A stretch of 64,000 nucleotides of DNA from Muribaculaceae bacterium (lineage in GTDB: Bacteria > Bacteroidota > Bacteroidia > Bacteroidales > Muribaculaceae): the NCBI GenBank assembly GCA_017547845.1, contig JAFYNZ010000051.1, forward strand, positions 1 through 64,000. Reading direction: 5' to 3'. Of the stretch, positions 56,301-64,000 are shown in pieces. A program made the translations under genes and the position numbers. The notes under the pieces are model-generated. The model was not told the origin of the DNA and ran no database searches. It saw only the letters and a program-made list of their open reading frames with translations. Numbering within the stretch: the first letter of the stretch is position 1; the number at the start of each line of letters is the position of its first letter.

Positions 56301-57253
56301 GCGTCGGCATGGTCTACCAGCTTCTCCCTACTCGACAACTTGCCGAATTGCCTGCACGCACCGACAAGGCCTACGACGTGGTGACCAAGAAGTATCGTTG
56401 GGGCGGCACTGCGATGAACCCATACATCGATGAGACAGCAGGTCGCATGCTCTCAAGCGTACGCTCGTCGATGACTCGTCTCACAGCCGAACTCATCTAC
56501 GAAGGCGACAACCTCAAGGCCCAAGGCGACACTGCGGCAGCCGACAAGAAGTATCGTCAGGCTCTCGAAGTGCTTGACTTGATTGAGAAAAACCTTCCTC
56601 AGTCGGCCAAGAGATACTCTATCTTCAGCGAAGGTATGGACATGGGTATGCACTACGCTCACATCGGCGCCGAACTTGGTGATGATAAGGTGAAACAGAA
56701 AGGTCTCACAATCCTCGAAGGTCTGCTCAAGCGTGCAGCCGGAAACTATCGCTATGCAGTCGCAATGCAGAGCCTCTTCCGCTACCCTTCATTGACCTAC
56801 GAAAACCACTACATCCCATACTATCTCAAGCAGTTTATCGACGACTATGAAGGCGTCGGTGGAGATGTCGACAAGTTGATGAAATCGCCTGAGATGTCCG
56901 GTATCACCTTGGAACAACTCGACACTTATCGCAACCAACTCTCTTCCTCTTCAAGCGAAGAGATGACCGAAGAGCAACAAGCATTGCAGATTCTCTCCGA
57001 ACTTGCTTCTCAAGCGGCAGACATCAACCGATATGCAGCAATGAGTGCCGAAGAGTATGCCAACTTGTCGGACATTGAGCGTGAAGCCGACTCTCTGTTC
57101 TACCTCTCACTCCAATTCTGCGGTCTCGACCAAGAGATACTATCTCAATACGAAGAATTCAAGGACTTTGACTTCGCTCGTGCAAAACGCTTGAGCGACG
57201 AGTATATCAGAAACAACCCTGAGATAGCCGAAGAGCTGCAAAGCATGATGTAG
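53339..57253 (+). CDS. DUF2723 multi-spanning membrane protein (GT-C-like)
   Basis: 1304 aa. The N-terminal part (about residues 5-400) holds ten or more membrane helices. It starts with the family mark WLTLEPTASYWDCGEFI and KLEIGHPPGNPIF, in which acidic residues sit in the first external loop as in GT-C glycosyltransferases and the TMEM260 protein O-mannosyltransferase family. More helices lie near 600-760, and a large periplasmic C-terminal domain with TPR-like helices follows. It probably transfers a lipid-linked sugar to a surface substrate. It overlaps the next gene by one base (TAGTG), and neighbours are a polysaccharide deacetylase and an epimerase. Confidence 0.85.
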   Translation: MITSKKYNLINNVGGWAMFVIALATYWLTLEPTASYWDCGEFIIQADKLEIGHPPGNPIFMLAARFFANFASDASQVALMVNAMSGLLSALTILLLFWTITHLVRRLVIKDGQTEEPSLRQYLAIMGSGVVGALAYAWSDTFWFSAVEAEVYAFSSFCTALVFWLILKWESRADEPHSDRYLVLIAYVIGVSVAVHLLNLLCIPAIVLVFAYRKFDNMNLKRSLIALLASFGIIVAVLYGLVPGFIKVASWFELMAVNSWGMSFNSGTMIYTVLTIVLFAWSIIELNRQQSAMRIRISLLAAIAISGLLFFGSTPWIGLVLLAVLAGVLFVYFKKNLPVRVLNVCMWSIAVIFIGYSSYALILIRSNADTPMNQNSPDNVFALSSYLNREQYGDRPLLYGETPYSEQLKETAQIYENGNYYASYATVKKKGAPRYAKGISGAVSIFPSGYPTANDSLNNDRLDRRGGDYYALADYNYDIETTSELKMLFPRIYSSAHIPQYEYWAGMDKSNMDYETVTVIDAATGERIPETEYYYNENGEPAQRSKVLPKPTFAQNLRYFFDYQINHMYMRYFMWNFVGRQNDICNQQGELDAGNWISGIPFIDNARLGDQSLLPEDFGKGNKGHNVFYMLPLILGLIGLIWQAFAGRRGIEHFWIVFFLFFMTGIAIVIYLNQTPSQPRERDYAFAGSFYAFAIWIGIGVAGLWRTLMWLIEAKKNSKKDNQTAANDEELQPSSIVDEPESKAKMSTYCAIAACVLGLFVPLQMVSQTWDDHDRTDRTMARDFAINYLESLEPNAIVFCNGDNDTFPLWYAQEVEGVRPDVRIINLSYLASDWYANQQRMQAYDSAPVEFLAQPKDYAYDRLTYAQIINPINEPTEVLESLRSIYDPKSVYKYGTSSLIELKHPNMYIPVDSAAVVKAGLVSADDPTLVDRIDINLTQQGKQYLTQSEILMLDIIATNAANGWKRPIYWASTVPNSYHLGLTPYMKSVGMVYQLLPTRQLAELPARTDKAYDVVTKKYRWGGTAMNPYIDETAGRMLSSVRSSMTRLTAELIYEGDNLKAQGDTAAADKKYRQALEVLDLIEKNLPQSAKRYSIFSEGMDMGMHYAHIGAELGDDKVKQKGLTILEGLLKRAAGNYRYAVAMQSLFRYPSLTYENHYIPYYLKQFIDDYEGVGGDVDKLMKSPEMSGITLEQLDTYRNQLSSSSSEEMTEEQQALQILSELASQAADINRYAAMSAEEYANLSDIEREADSLFYLSLQFCGLDQEILSQYEEFKDFDFARAKRLSDEYIRNNPEIAEELQSMM

Positions 57254-57897
57254 TGACTATGCTGATCGAGCGTCCTCCACAGATATTCCGTTCACTTTTC
57301 CCCGATGCACACTTCCGTATTCGGGGAGAGGAACGATGTGTCTATCTCACCTTTGACGATGGTCCGATCCCGGAAGCAACGCCATGGGTGCTCGACATGC
57401 TCGATTCTTACGGCATCAAAGCCACATTTTTCATGGTGGGCGACAATGTGCGTAAATACCCCGATGTCTACCAAGAGGTGGTCAATCGAGGACACACCGT
57501 CGGCAACCACACCATGCACCACCTTCAAGGGCTCAAAGTGAAGACACCCTATTATCTGGACGACATCAAAGAAGCCGACAGCTACATCCACAGTCGACTC
57601 TTCCGTCCCCCTCATGGGTTTCTCACCCCCAAGCAGGCGCGACTCATCAGAGAACAATACACCATTATAATGTATGACCTGATAACACGCGACTACTCTC
57701 GCCATCTCACAGCCGACCAAGTCTTCGACAACGTGCGTCGCTACACACGAGACGGTTCCATCATAGTCTTCCACGACTCCATCAAAAGCATGCCTCGCCT
57801 TAGGGAAGCACTGCCTCGCAGCATCGAATGGCTCATGGAGCAAGGCTATCAGTTTAAAACATTTGACACTCACCCCTCCACAACAGACACGAAATGA
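57253..57897 (+). CDS. Polysaccharide deacetylase (NodB domain)
   Basis: 214 aa from GTG at 57253 (overlapping the previous TAG) or two codons fewer from ATG 57259. NodB motifs: TFDDGP (motif 1, Asp35-Asp36), GHTVGNHTMHH (motif 2, zinc His pair), RPPHGF (motif 3) and VFHDS. No signal peptide, so it may act in the cytoplasm or be associated with the membrane. It removes acetyl groups from an N-acetylated glycan or its precursor. Its stop overlaps the epimerase start (ATGATGA), so the set is tightly coupled. Confidence 0.9.
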   Translation: MTMLIERPPQIFRSLFPDAHFRIRGEERCVYLTFDDGPIPEATPWVLDMLDSYGIKATFFMVGDNVRKYPDVYQEVVNRGHTVGNHTMHHLQGLKVKTPYYLDDIKEADSYIHSRLFRPPHGFLTPKQARLIREQYTIIMYDLITRDYSRHLTADQVFDNVRRYTRDGSIIVFHDSIKSMPRLREALPRSIEWLMEQGYQFKTFDTHPSTTDTK

Positions 57898-58907
57898 TGA
57901 ATAAACGCATATTAATCGTAGGTGCCGGCGGCTTTGTCGGCGGTTTTATAGTCGACCAAGCCCTCCAACGAGGTTATGAGACTTGGGCAGGCGTACGCAA
58001 ATCGACTTCGCGACAATTCCTCCAAGACAGTCGTATCCGATTTGTCGAACTCGACTTCGAGCAACCCGACACACTCGCCACCACCCTCAACCAAGCCCTC
58101 CCTGAAGGGGAACGATGGGACTATATCATCTACAACCTCGGTGCAACAAAATGCACCAACTTTGCCGACTTCAATCGCATCAACCACGACTATCTCCGCT
58201 CGTTTACCGATGCGTTGACAGCCACAGAGAAGATGCCCGAGAAGTTCCTCTACATGAGTAGTCTGTCGGCACTCGGTCCCGGCGACGAGAAGGGTTTCAC
58301 ACCATTCCACTCCAAGTCTATACCGACACCAAACACTCGCTACGGTGCCTCAAAGCTCAAAGCAGAAATGCACCTTGCGATGACCACCGATGTGCCTTAT
58401 ATCATCTTCCGTGCCACAGGCATCTACGGTCCTCACGAGAAAGACTATTTCATGATGTTTAAGTCCATCAAAGCCGGCTTCGACTTCTCAGTCGGACTCA
58501 GTCGCCAGTTGCTATCGTTCATCTATGTCGACGACTTGGTCGAAGCGATGTTTCAAGCACTCGACAAAGCACCGGTCAGAAAGACCTACCTCATAGCCGA
58601 AGACCGCAGCTACACGCAAAAAGAATTCCGCGAGATTGCAGCCAAAGAGCTTGGCAAGAGTCTCGTTATCCCGATGTGTATGCCTATCTGGGCAGTCTAC
58701 ATCGTGTCGCTCCTGGCAGAAAAGTGGGGTATGATACGCCTCAAACCATCGACACTCAACCGCGACAAATTCAACATCATGAAGCAACGCAACTGGAGCG
58801 TCGACATCTCCGAAGCACGCAAAGACTTCGGTTTTGAACCTAAAATCGACCTCAAAGAGGGTGTCAGACGAAGCATTAAATGGTATAAAGACAATAATTG
58901 GCTCTGA
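57894..58907 (+). CDS. NAD-dependent epimerase/dehydratase (extended SDR)
   Basis: 337 aa. Dinucleotide-binding motif GAGGFVG is at 10-16. The catalytic Tyr150 and Lys154 lie in RYGASKLKAE. A C-terminal substrate-binding part follows (RKTYLIAEDRSYTQKEF). It may act on a nucleotide-sugar or on an isoprenoid or sterol-like ring. Alternative: 3-beta-hydroxysteroid-dehydrogenase-like. Its overlap with the deacetylase suggests a sugar substrate. Confidence 0.88.
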   Translation: MMNKRILIVGAGGFVGGFIVDQALQRGYETWAGVRKSTSRQFLQDSRIRFVELDFEQPDTLATTLNQALPEGERWDYIIYNLGATKCTNFADFNRINHDYLRSFTDALTATEKMPEKFLYMSSLSALGPGDEKGFTPFHSKSIPTPNTRYGASKLKAEMHLAMTTDVPYIIFRATGIYGPHEKDYFMMFKSIKAGFDFSVGLSRQLLSFIYVDDLVEAMFQALDKAPVRKTYLIAEDRSYTQKEFREIAAKELGKSLVIPMCMPIWAVYIVSLLAEKWGMIRLKPSTLNRDKFNIMKQRNWSVDISEARKDFGFEPKIDLKEGVRRSIKWYKDNNWL

Positions 58908-58912
58908 TAACA

Positions 58913-59743
58913 ATGCCCGACAGCCTATCCAACATAGCAAAGTCTACAGCTCCGACACCCACCCTTTGCGACACAATCGCCATGGGCGACTCCGTCGTGG
59001 CCGATAGCCTGACGATAGCGACCACTCCCCCTTCGATAGCACTCATCGAAGTGCCTGAAGGACGCGACATTCCGCTACGCACCGAGTCGGCAAACGCAAT
59101 GTCGTGGGTGATGCTCGTCGTCATCGCCGTCTTCATACTGGTCAGTCTGCGCTATAAAAACAACTTCAAGTATATCAAGGCCATCGCCGGCGACTTGTCG
59201 GATATCCGTTCACGCAACAACCTATTCGACGATACGGTCCGCGAGACGTCGTTGCTCATCTCGCTCAACGCACTCTGCGTCATCTCGGTCGCACTGCTTT
59301 TCCACACCTCGCTCTTGACGCTCCACCCCTCACTCGCAGTCATACCGACCATCGAGTCCATAGGCGTGGCAGCGGGCATGACACTGGCCTTCTACACCTT
59401 CCAATACATCGCGTATCTGATAGTCGGCAATGTCTTCGGCGACCGTCACAAGACATCGAGTTGGATTAAAGGATTTGCATCAAGTCAGGGTTTATTAAGT
59501 GTAATTTTATTCCCTTTGTCGCTTATAACGCTATTTTACCCCCAACATGCACCGACACTATGCATCGTCGGTTTCATAGCGTTCATAATAGCCCGACTCA
59601 TATTTATTTTTAAGGGATTTCGCATTTTTTTCAATCGAATTTCGTCCTTTTTCCTATTTTTGTACTATCTTTGCAGTTTAGAAATCATCCCCCTGATTTT
59701 GGGATATTCTATAGCGTTAAATATACTTGAAAATTTGATATAA
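58913..59743 (+). CDS. DUF4271 integral membrane protein
   Basis: About 276 aa from ATG 58913, 6 nt after the epimerase stop. A TTG at 58898 is also in frame. A long Ser/Thr/Pro-rich N-terminal stretch (about 1-60) precedes six or seven membrane helices (AMSWVMLVVIAVFILVSLRY ... FRIFFNRISSFFLFLYYL). This is a Bacteroidota-specific family of unknown function. In related genomes it commonly precedes hemD. The 3' end (59590-59700) is AT-rich and carries the promoter of hemD. Confidence 0.83.
   Translation: MPDSLSNIAKSTAPTPTLCDTIAMGDSVVADSLTIATTPPSIALIEVPEGRDIPLRTESANAMSWVMLVVIAVFILVSLRYKNNFKYIKAIAGDLSDIRSRNNLFDDTVRETSLLISLNALCVISVALLFHTSLLTLHPSLAVIPTIESIGVAAGMTLAFYTFQYIAYLIVGNVFGDRHKTSSWIKGFASSQGLLSVILFPLSLITLFYPQHAPTLCIVGFIAFIIARLIFIFKGFRIFFNRISSFFLFLYYLCSLEIIPLILGYSIALNILENLI
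59666..59673 (+). promoter_or_regulatory. Possible hemD promoter inside the DUF4271 gene
   Basis: TATCTTTG followed by GCAG, about 100 nt before the hemD ATG. No -33 TTG at good spacing. Confidence 0.45.
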
Positions 59744-59773
59744 TTGCATTTAGAACAATTCGTTATATAAAAG

Positions 59774-60541
59774 ATGGATATTAAAAAGATTCTGGTTTCA
59801 CAACCAAAACCTACAGGTGACAAATCACCATACTTTGACATCGCAAACAAATATAAAGTTGACATCGTATTCCGTCCATTCATTAAGGTAGAAGGTCTGA
59901 CAGCAAAAGAATTTCGTCAAAACAAAGTCAGCATCGCCGACTTCACAGCAGTCATCTTCACAGCTCGCACAGCAGTCGACCACTTCTTCCGTCTCGCAGA
60001 AGAGACTCGTGTCACAATTCCCGACACAATGAAATACTTCTGCACCACTGAGTCCATCGCTTTGTATCTACAGAAATACATCGTCTACCGTAAACGCAAA
60101 ATTTTCTTCGGTATCTCAGGCAAATTCGACGACCCTCAACTCCAGCAAAGCCTCAACAAGCACTGCAAAGAGACATTCCTTTTGCCTATTTCCGATGTGC
60201 ACAAGTCAAGCCTCGCTGCACTCGACCAGAGCAAAATCAACTACACAAAGGCTGTCATGTATCGCACAGTCAGCAACGATTTCGGTCCTGACGAACCATT
60301 CGACTACGACATGCTCCTCTTCTTCAGCCCTGAAGGTATCAACTCTTTGCTCAAAAACTTCCCGGACTTCAACCAAGACGAGCAGGGTGTAGCTATCGGT
60401 TGCTTGGGTGCTGCGACAGCCAAGGCAGTGCGCGACGCAGGTTTCAGAGTTGACATTGAGGCACCATCGCCAAAGGCTCCTTCTATGACAGGCGCTCTCG
60501 AGCTTTTCCTCAAAGAAAATTGCCCGGTCAGCGAAGACTAA
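59774..60541 (+). CDS. hemD: Uroporphyrinogen-III synthase
   Basis: 255 aa. Two-domain HemD4 fold, recognised from KKILVSQPKPTGDKSPYFDI and IFTARTAVDHFFRLA, and the C-terminal FFSPEGINSLLKNFP and GCLGAATAKAVRDAG. It cyclises hydroxymethylbilane to uroporphyrinogen III. Many Bacteroidales lack a complete heme pathway, so siroheme/cobalamin use may be the reason it is kept. Ends at a strong hairpin. Confidence 0.87.
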   Translation: MDIKKILVSQPKPTGDKSPYFDIANKYKVDIVFRPFIKVEGLTAKEFRQNKVSIADFTAVIFTARTAVDHFFRLAEETRVTIPDTMKYFCTTESIALYLQKYIVYRKRKIFFGISGKFDDPQLQQSLNKHCKETFLLPISDVHKSSLAALDQSKINYTKAVMYRTVSNDFGPDEPFDYDMLLFFSPEGINSLLKNFPDFNQDEQGVAIGCLGAATAKAVRDAGFRVDIEAPSPKAPSMTGALELFLKENCPVSED

Positions 60542-60590
60542 TCCGACACATTGCAGGCATCTCGGGATTACTATCCCAGACGACAATATC

Positions 60591-60622
60591 AAAGGCAAGT
60601 ATCGACATCGATGCTTGCCTTT
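60591..60622 (+). terminator. Intrinsic terminator of hemD
   Basis: Stem AAAGGCAAG / CTTGCCTTT extended by ATCG pairing, followed by ATTCATTC. It is 49 nt after the stop and may also serve the minus strand. Confidence 0.75.
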
Positions 60623-60712
60623 ATTCATTCCCGATCGCTACGAACTCAGACGCGGCGATAGAGATGACGGGTGTACGATATGATTTTTTGAGAAAAGAGT
60701 GTGTTATAGGAA

Positions 60713-61660
60713 TTATGGACGGAGATAAGGGTGGCGGGAAAGAAACTCCGCAAGCAGCTTGTCGGTTTGGGCACGAAACGCCTGCTGAGTGGCCGTGTCC
60801 GCAGTCAGAAATCGGTGGTTGAGTCTCGAACGCAATCGGAGTGCTTCGTCAGTCGCACGATTGGCATCAGCAGAGAAGCACCACTCTCTGAAACGTTGCC
60901 AAAGGTATTCGATTGCTACCTCCGACGGATGCACCATGTCGGCAGCATAGAAACGATAGTCGCGCAACTCGTCCATCACTATCTCGTAGGCAGGGAAATA
61001 GTCGACTCTATCTACTGCCTGACACACCTGGTCGATGGCGAGCAAGAGTGTCGACTTTGATAGCATATTCTGATGCGCTCCATCTTTGAAATGGCGGATA
61101 GGACTGACCGTAAAGATGATTCTCACCTCCGGGTTGATCTCTCGAATGCTCGCGACTGTCTGCACAAGCATCGCTGCCACCTCATCGACAGTCAGGCGAT
61201 AGCGTTCAAACTGCGAAGACGGAAACTTATGGCAATTGCTCACCACATCCGGTGTCCCGACAAGTCGGTAGACCCACGAAGTGCCGAGCGTCAAAATGAT
61301 AACAGACGATTGAGTCAGAGCATTGCGAGTCTGCGTCAACGCATCGTTGACATTACGAATCGCTTCAGCCTTATCTGTCGACGAGAAATGCGAGTCAAAC
61401 AGCCACGAATGCCACAAGCCGTCACGTTCCGCCAATTCGTCCTCCACCATAGAACAGTCCGACAAGGCGCGTTGCAACACTCTGCAGATACTTGCCGGAT
61501 TGAATTGCACACCACAAGGATTGACTGCTACAGGCCACATCGCATCGCGAAAGCGAGCACCGATATTGTCGGTGAAACACGATCCCATCATCAGCATCTG
61601 CCCTTGCGGCGATAGTTCGAAACCGGGCTTAATCAACTGTACTTTGGTGGTAAATTCCAT
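60713..61660 (-). CDS. GSCFA-domain protein
   Basis: 315 aa. Name-giving motif MGSCFTDNIG near residue 26, then VILTLGTSWVY and the C-terminal DMVHPSEVAIEYLW. This is an SGNH/GDSL-like esterase fold with the catalytic Ser in GSCF and Asp/His in DMVHPS. No signal peptide. Often neighbouring surface-secretion or OmpA genes in Bacteroidota. The substrate is unknown. Starts 5 nt after the PorE-like gene, so it is the second gene of that operon. Confidence 0.88.
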   Translation of the reverse strand: MEFTTKVQLIKPGFELSPQGQMLMMGSCFTDNIGARFRDAMWPVAVNPCGVQFNPASICRVLQRALSDCSMVEDELAERDGLWHSWLFDSHFSSTDKAEAIRNVNDALTQTRNALTQSSVIILTLGTSWVYRLVGTPDVVSNCHKFPSSQFERYRLTVDEVAAMLVQTVASIREINPEVRIIFTVSPIRHFKDGAHQNMLSKSTLLLAIDQVCQAVDRVDYFPAYEIVMDELRDYRFYAADMVHPSEVAIEYLWQRFREWCFSADANRATDEALRLRSRLNHRFLTADTATQQAFRAQTDKLLAEFLSRHPYLRP

Positions 61661-61665
61661 AGCGT

Positions 61666-63654
61666 CTACTTCAATTCATAGTCGATAGCAGTGACCTGAA
61701 ACTCTGTGCGACGATTGATCTGGTCGGCCGCTTCTTGATCCTCCTCAGATAGCGTCTCGATAAACTCTTCGGTCAAGATTACACCCTCTGCAAATTGTGG
61801 ATAGTCGCCGTTAATCTTCTTGGTGACCATCTTCGGCTTCGACTCTCCATAGCCTTGAGGACGCAAGCGTTCAGGCTCAATGCCGGCAGCGATAAGATAG
61901 TCGACCACGCTCTGCGCACGGCGATTGCTGAGGTCAATGTTGTACTCGTCACTACCCCAACGGTCGGTGTGCGACGACATTTCGACACACACGTTAGGGT
62001 TCTCCTTGAGTATTTGGGCCATCTCGTCAAGAGCGGCTTCCGACTCGGGACGAAGTGTCGCCATATCGAAATCGTAGAAGATGTTTTCGATCACCTGAGG
62101 CTTGTGGATCGCCGAGAGTATGAAGTCGATGCCATACTCTGCATCCTCCTCTGCTATATCAGACTTAAATTCTTGTTTCTCATTAAGATAACCCTTCGCA
62201 CCTGCCATCATCACATAGCGCACGCCACGGTCGAGACTGAACTCAAACGAGCCGTCGTCTTTGGCCACAGCCTTCTGATTTGAGCCGTCGTCGCCGACGA
62301 TACGAATGATAGCATTAGCCACCGGCTCCTCGTCCTTATCGAGCACCCAACCCGAGATGCTGATTTGCAACGGTGGCAACTCAAACGAGTAGATATGGTC
62401 GTAGCCGCGGCCATCGCCACGGTTGGAACTGAAGAAACCTGTCTCGCCTTCGCCAAACGTGATGCCGAAGTCGTCGCCTTGCGAGTTGATAGGTGTACCC
62501 ATATTGACCACCTTCCACGCCTCTGCTTTAGCGTCATACGCGGCACGGAAGAGGTCTAAACCACCGAAACCGGGATGACCGTTAGATGCGAAATAGAGCA
62601 CCGTATCCATGCGTGAATAGGGAAACATCTCGTCGCCCGATGTATTAATCTGCGGACCGAGATTTTCAAGCGACCCGACCTTATCGGTCAGATTTACCTT
62701 CCAGATATCTTTACCGCCGTAGCCACCCGGCATATCAGAGCAGAAATAGAGCCACTTGCCATCAGCCGATACTGCAGGATGACCTACGGCAGAAATGGTG
62801 TCCTTGATAATCTCATACTTCACAGGCGCACTCCATTGAGCCTCGCTGCGTTGCGAGGTGTAGATTTCTACCGAAGTGCTGGCATTCGGCTCGCGGCGAG
62901 CCTTGGTGAGATACATCGTCTGACCATCGGGCGTAAAGCTGACGATACCCTCGTCGAGGTCGGAATTCAACTCACCCTCCACAGGCTCAGGGCGTTGCCA
63001 CACCCCCTGCTCATCTTTCTTGGCGAAATAGATATCACCCTTCTTCATGCCGGTAATCTCCGACTTATTGTCGCCCATTACCTTCTCGGTGGTGGTGGTG
63101 AAATAGAGTTGGTCATACTTATTGTCGAGAAACATCGGTGCAAAATCTGCACGACGCGAATTAAACAGCTTGGCATTCTTCACCACATAACGCGTTGTCT
63201 TCGTCGACTTCGACTCTATCGCCTTCTCACAACCCTCGATACCTATCTTCGCCTGAGCATCATCGGGACGGAAGAGCAAGTAGGTGTTGTAGGCATCTAT
63301 CGCCTGACTATATTTGCCGTCGCCTTGCAGAGCCTTAGCCCAATACAGATAGACCACCGAGTCGGGATACTGATAACGGATTGCGTTCTGATACGAAGCC
63401 GCAGCACGAGCCGCCATATTGAGCTTCGAGTAGCAAAGGCCCATCTTGTAGGCCACCTCGCCACGCAACGGGCGTTGCTCACGCTTGGTCAGCTTATTAT
63501 AGACCTTGCGATATGTCTTCGAAGCATCGAAATACTCTCCACGATCATATTGCTCGTTGGCAGTCGACAACTTGGCAGACTTGCATCCGCTCAAGCCCGC
63601 CACTGCGATAAACATCACAGCGTAGATAATATATTTCATAGTAGATTTCATCAT
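61666..63654 (-). CDS. PorE-like outer-membrane lipoprotein: TPR, beta-propeller, CRD and OmpA domains
   Basis: 662 aa. Lipobox AGLSGC (Cys24). Order of domains: TPR repeats (about 30-140; NEQYDRGEYFDASKTYRKVY), a WD40-like/PD40 beta-propeller (about 160-430), a carboxypeptidase-regulatory-like domain (about 440-520; ISGWVLDKDEEPVANAIIR) and an OmpA peptidoglycan-binding domain (540-660; SSHTDRWGSDEYNIDLSNRRAQ). This is the domain order of PorE of P. gingivalis, a type IX secretion component. Relatives also occur in species without that system, so T9SS membership is an inference. Confidence 0.88.
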   Translation of the reverse strand: MMKSTMKYIIYAVMFIAVAGLSGCKSAKLSTANEQYDRGEYFDASKTYRKVYNKLTKREQRPLRGEVAYKMGLCYSKLNMAARAAASYQNAIRYQYPDSVVYLYWAKALQGDGKYSQAIDAYNTYLLFRPDDAQAKIGIEGCEKAIESKSTKTTRYVVKNAKLFNSRRADFAPMFLDNKYDQLYFTTTTEKVMGDNKSEITGMKKGDIYFAKKDEQGVWQRPEPVEGELNSDLDEGIVSFTPDGQTMYLTKARREPNASTSVEIYTSQRSEAQWSAPVKYEIIKDTISAVGHPAVSADGKWLYFCSDMPGGYGGKDIWKVNLTDKVGSLENLGPQINTSGDEMFPYSRMDTVLYFASNGHPGFGGLDLFRAAYDAKAEAWKVVNMGTPINSQGDDFGITFGEGETGFFSSNRGDGRGYDHIYSFELPPLQISISGWVLDKDEEPVANAIIRIVGDDGSNQKAVAKDDGSFEFSLDRGVRYVMMAGAKGYLNEKQEFKSDIAEEDAEYGIDFILSAIHKPQVIENIFYDFDMATLRPESEAALDEMAQILKENPNVCVEMSSHTDRWGSDEYNIDLSNRRAQSVVDYLIAAGIEPERLRPQGYGESKPKMVTKKINGDYPQFAEGVILTEEFIETLSEEDQEAADQINRRTEFQVTAIDYELK

Positions 63655-63732
63655 AAAATTAACGATAATCGCCGGCTATTATTGCAAGGGAGAGCCACAA
63701 TTTCAAGTCCATCGATCCGATTCTCGCCTGCT

Positions 63733-63764
63733 CAAAGATAGTGGCACAGGTCACATTTTGACAA
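63733..63764 (-). promoter_or_regulatory. Promoter of the PorE-like / GSCFA operon
   Basis: On the minus strand TTG 63764-63762, a 21-nt spacer, TATCTTTG 63740-63733, with a 78-nt leader. Confidence 0.65.
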
Positions 63765-63791
63765 AATCAGTCGACATTTAATCTATTTGAA

Positions 63792-63822
63792 TTGCATCTA
63801 TAGAATTTTATTAGTAAATTTG
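63792..63822 (+). promoter_or_regulatory. Promoter of the truncated secreted-protein gene
   Basis: TTG 63792-63794, a 20-nt spacer, TAAATTTG 63815-63822, 34 nt before the ATG at 63857. Confidence 0.75.
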
Positions 63823-63856
63823 CGACATAAACAAACTATTTAACTCACATTACCAC

Positions 63857-64000
63857 ATGAAGAAACTCCTACTCGGGCTCACAGCAGCCGTAGCATTTTC
63901 AGGCGCAGCGACCGTACAAGCACAAGAGTACAGCCGCACCTACAAGCCTTTCAACGAAGCTGTCTTCTATGATGGCTACAACGACAACGTTTTTGACGCA
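63857..64000 (+). CDS. Secreted protein, N-terminal part only (cut by window edge)
   Basis: The first 48 codons are a clear signal peptide (KKLLLGLTAAVAFSGAATVQA, cleavage near AQ) and the start of a mature protein, EYSRTYKPFNEAVFYDGYND. It runs off the right edge, so the family cannot be given. It is divergent from the PorE-like gene. Confidence 0.8.
   Translation, partial: MKKLLLGLTAAVAFSGAATVQAQEYSRTYKPFNEAVFYDGYNDNVFDA

Overview
The window is a chromosomal segment from an anaerobic gut-type Bacteroidales (Bacteroidota), probably near Muribaculaceae or Porphyromonadaceae. The evidence is the repeated Bacteroidota promoter form (TTG, 19-21 nt, TAnnTTTG) in front of many genes, an Mfa1/Mfa2-type fimbrial operon, a succinate-type CoA-transferase, and many families largely confined to this phylum (DUF3256, DUF3575, DUF3868, DUF4105, DUF4271, GSCFA, a PorE-like TPR/propeller/OmpA lipoprotein). 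The exact genus cannot be read from the sequence.

Layout. 1-2.1 kb: a gene tail at the edge, an unrecognised 488-aa gene on the minus strand, and tRNA-Leu(CAA) with its own promoter and terminator. 2.2-9.2 kb: a type I restriction-modification operon in the order hsdM, hsdS, a four-helix-bundle gene, hsdR. Islands of a 9-bp tandem repeat sit at all three junctions, and the first island is inverted relative to the other two. 9.2-14.3 kb: housekeeping genes (NudC-like Nudix hydrolase, DEAD-box helicase, DUF3256 protein, gltX). 14.6-23.1 kb, minus strand: C69 dipeptidase, secA, an alkaline-phosphatase-superfamily protein and a DUF4105 membrane protein. 23.2-28.6 kb, plus strand: a DUF1016/PDDEXK nuclease with an in-frame 42-bp repeat, a two-gene histidine-rich TonB locus (probably metal uptake), and a DMT transporter. 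28.6-41.2 kb, minus strand: an eight-gene fimbrial operon, from DUF3575 and DUF3868 genes through the Mfa1 major subunit, the Mfa2 anchor and three large accessory or tip lipoproteins, to a thioredoxin-fold protein. 41.3-42.5 kb: hpt-adk. 42.9-49.8 kb: a pseudouridine synthase with an Asn/Gly/Arg repeat N-terminus, asnS, a DMT transporter, a second DUF1016 nuclease, an MFS transporter and an orphan gene. 50.0-52.9 kb: divergent CoA-transferase and miaB. 53.0-60.6 kb: a long repeat-bearing leader, then a tightly coupled envelope operon (DUF2723 membrane protein, polysaccharide deacetylase, NAD-dependent epimerase, DUF4271) and hemD. 60.7-63.7 kb, minus strand: GSCFA protein and PorE-like lipoprotein. 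A truncated secreted-protein gene runs off the right edge.

How the parts work together. The hsd operon is a complete DNA-defence unit with one extra component. The fimbrial operon encodes a whole surface adhesin with its outer-membrane anchor. The DUF2723, deacetylase and epimerase genes overlap at start and stop codons and probably act in one envelope-glycan step. The most unusual items are the 9-bp repeat islands flanking hsdS in inverted orientation, the structured leader with a possible 51-codon ORF before the DUF2723 gene, the in-frame palindromic repeat in the first DUF1016 gene, and the histidine-rich TonB pair. I saw no rRNA, CRISPR array, transposase, integrase or phage gene.
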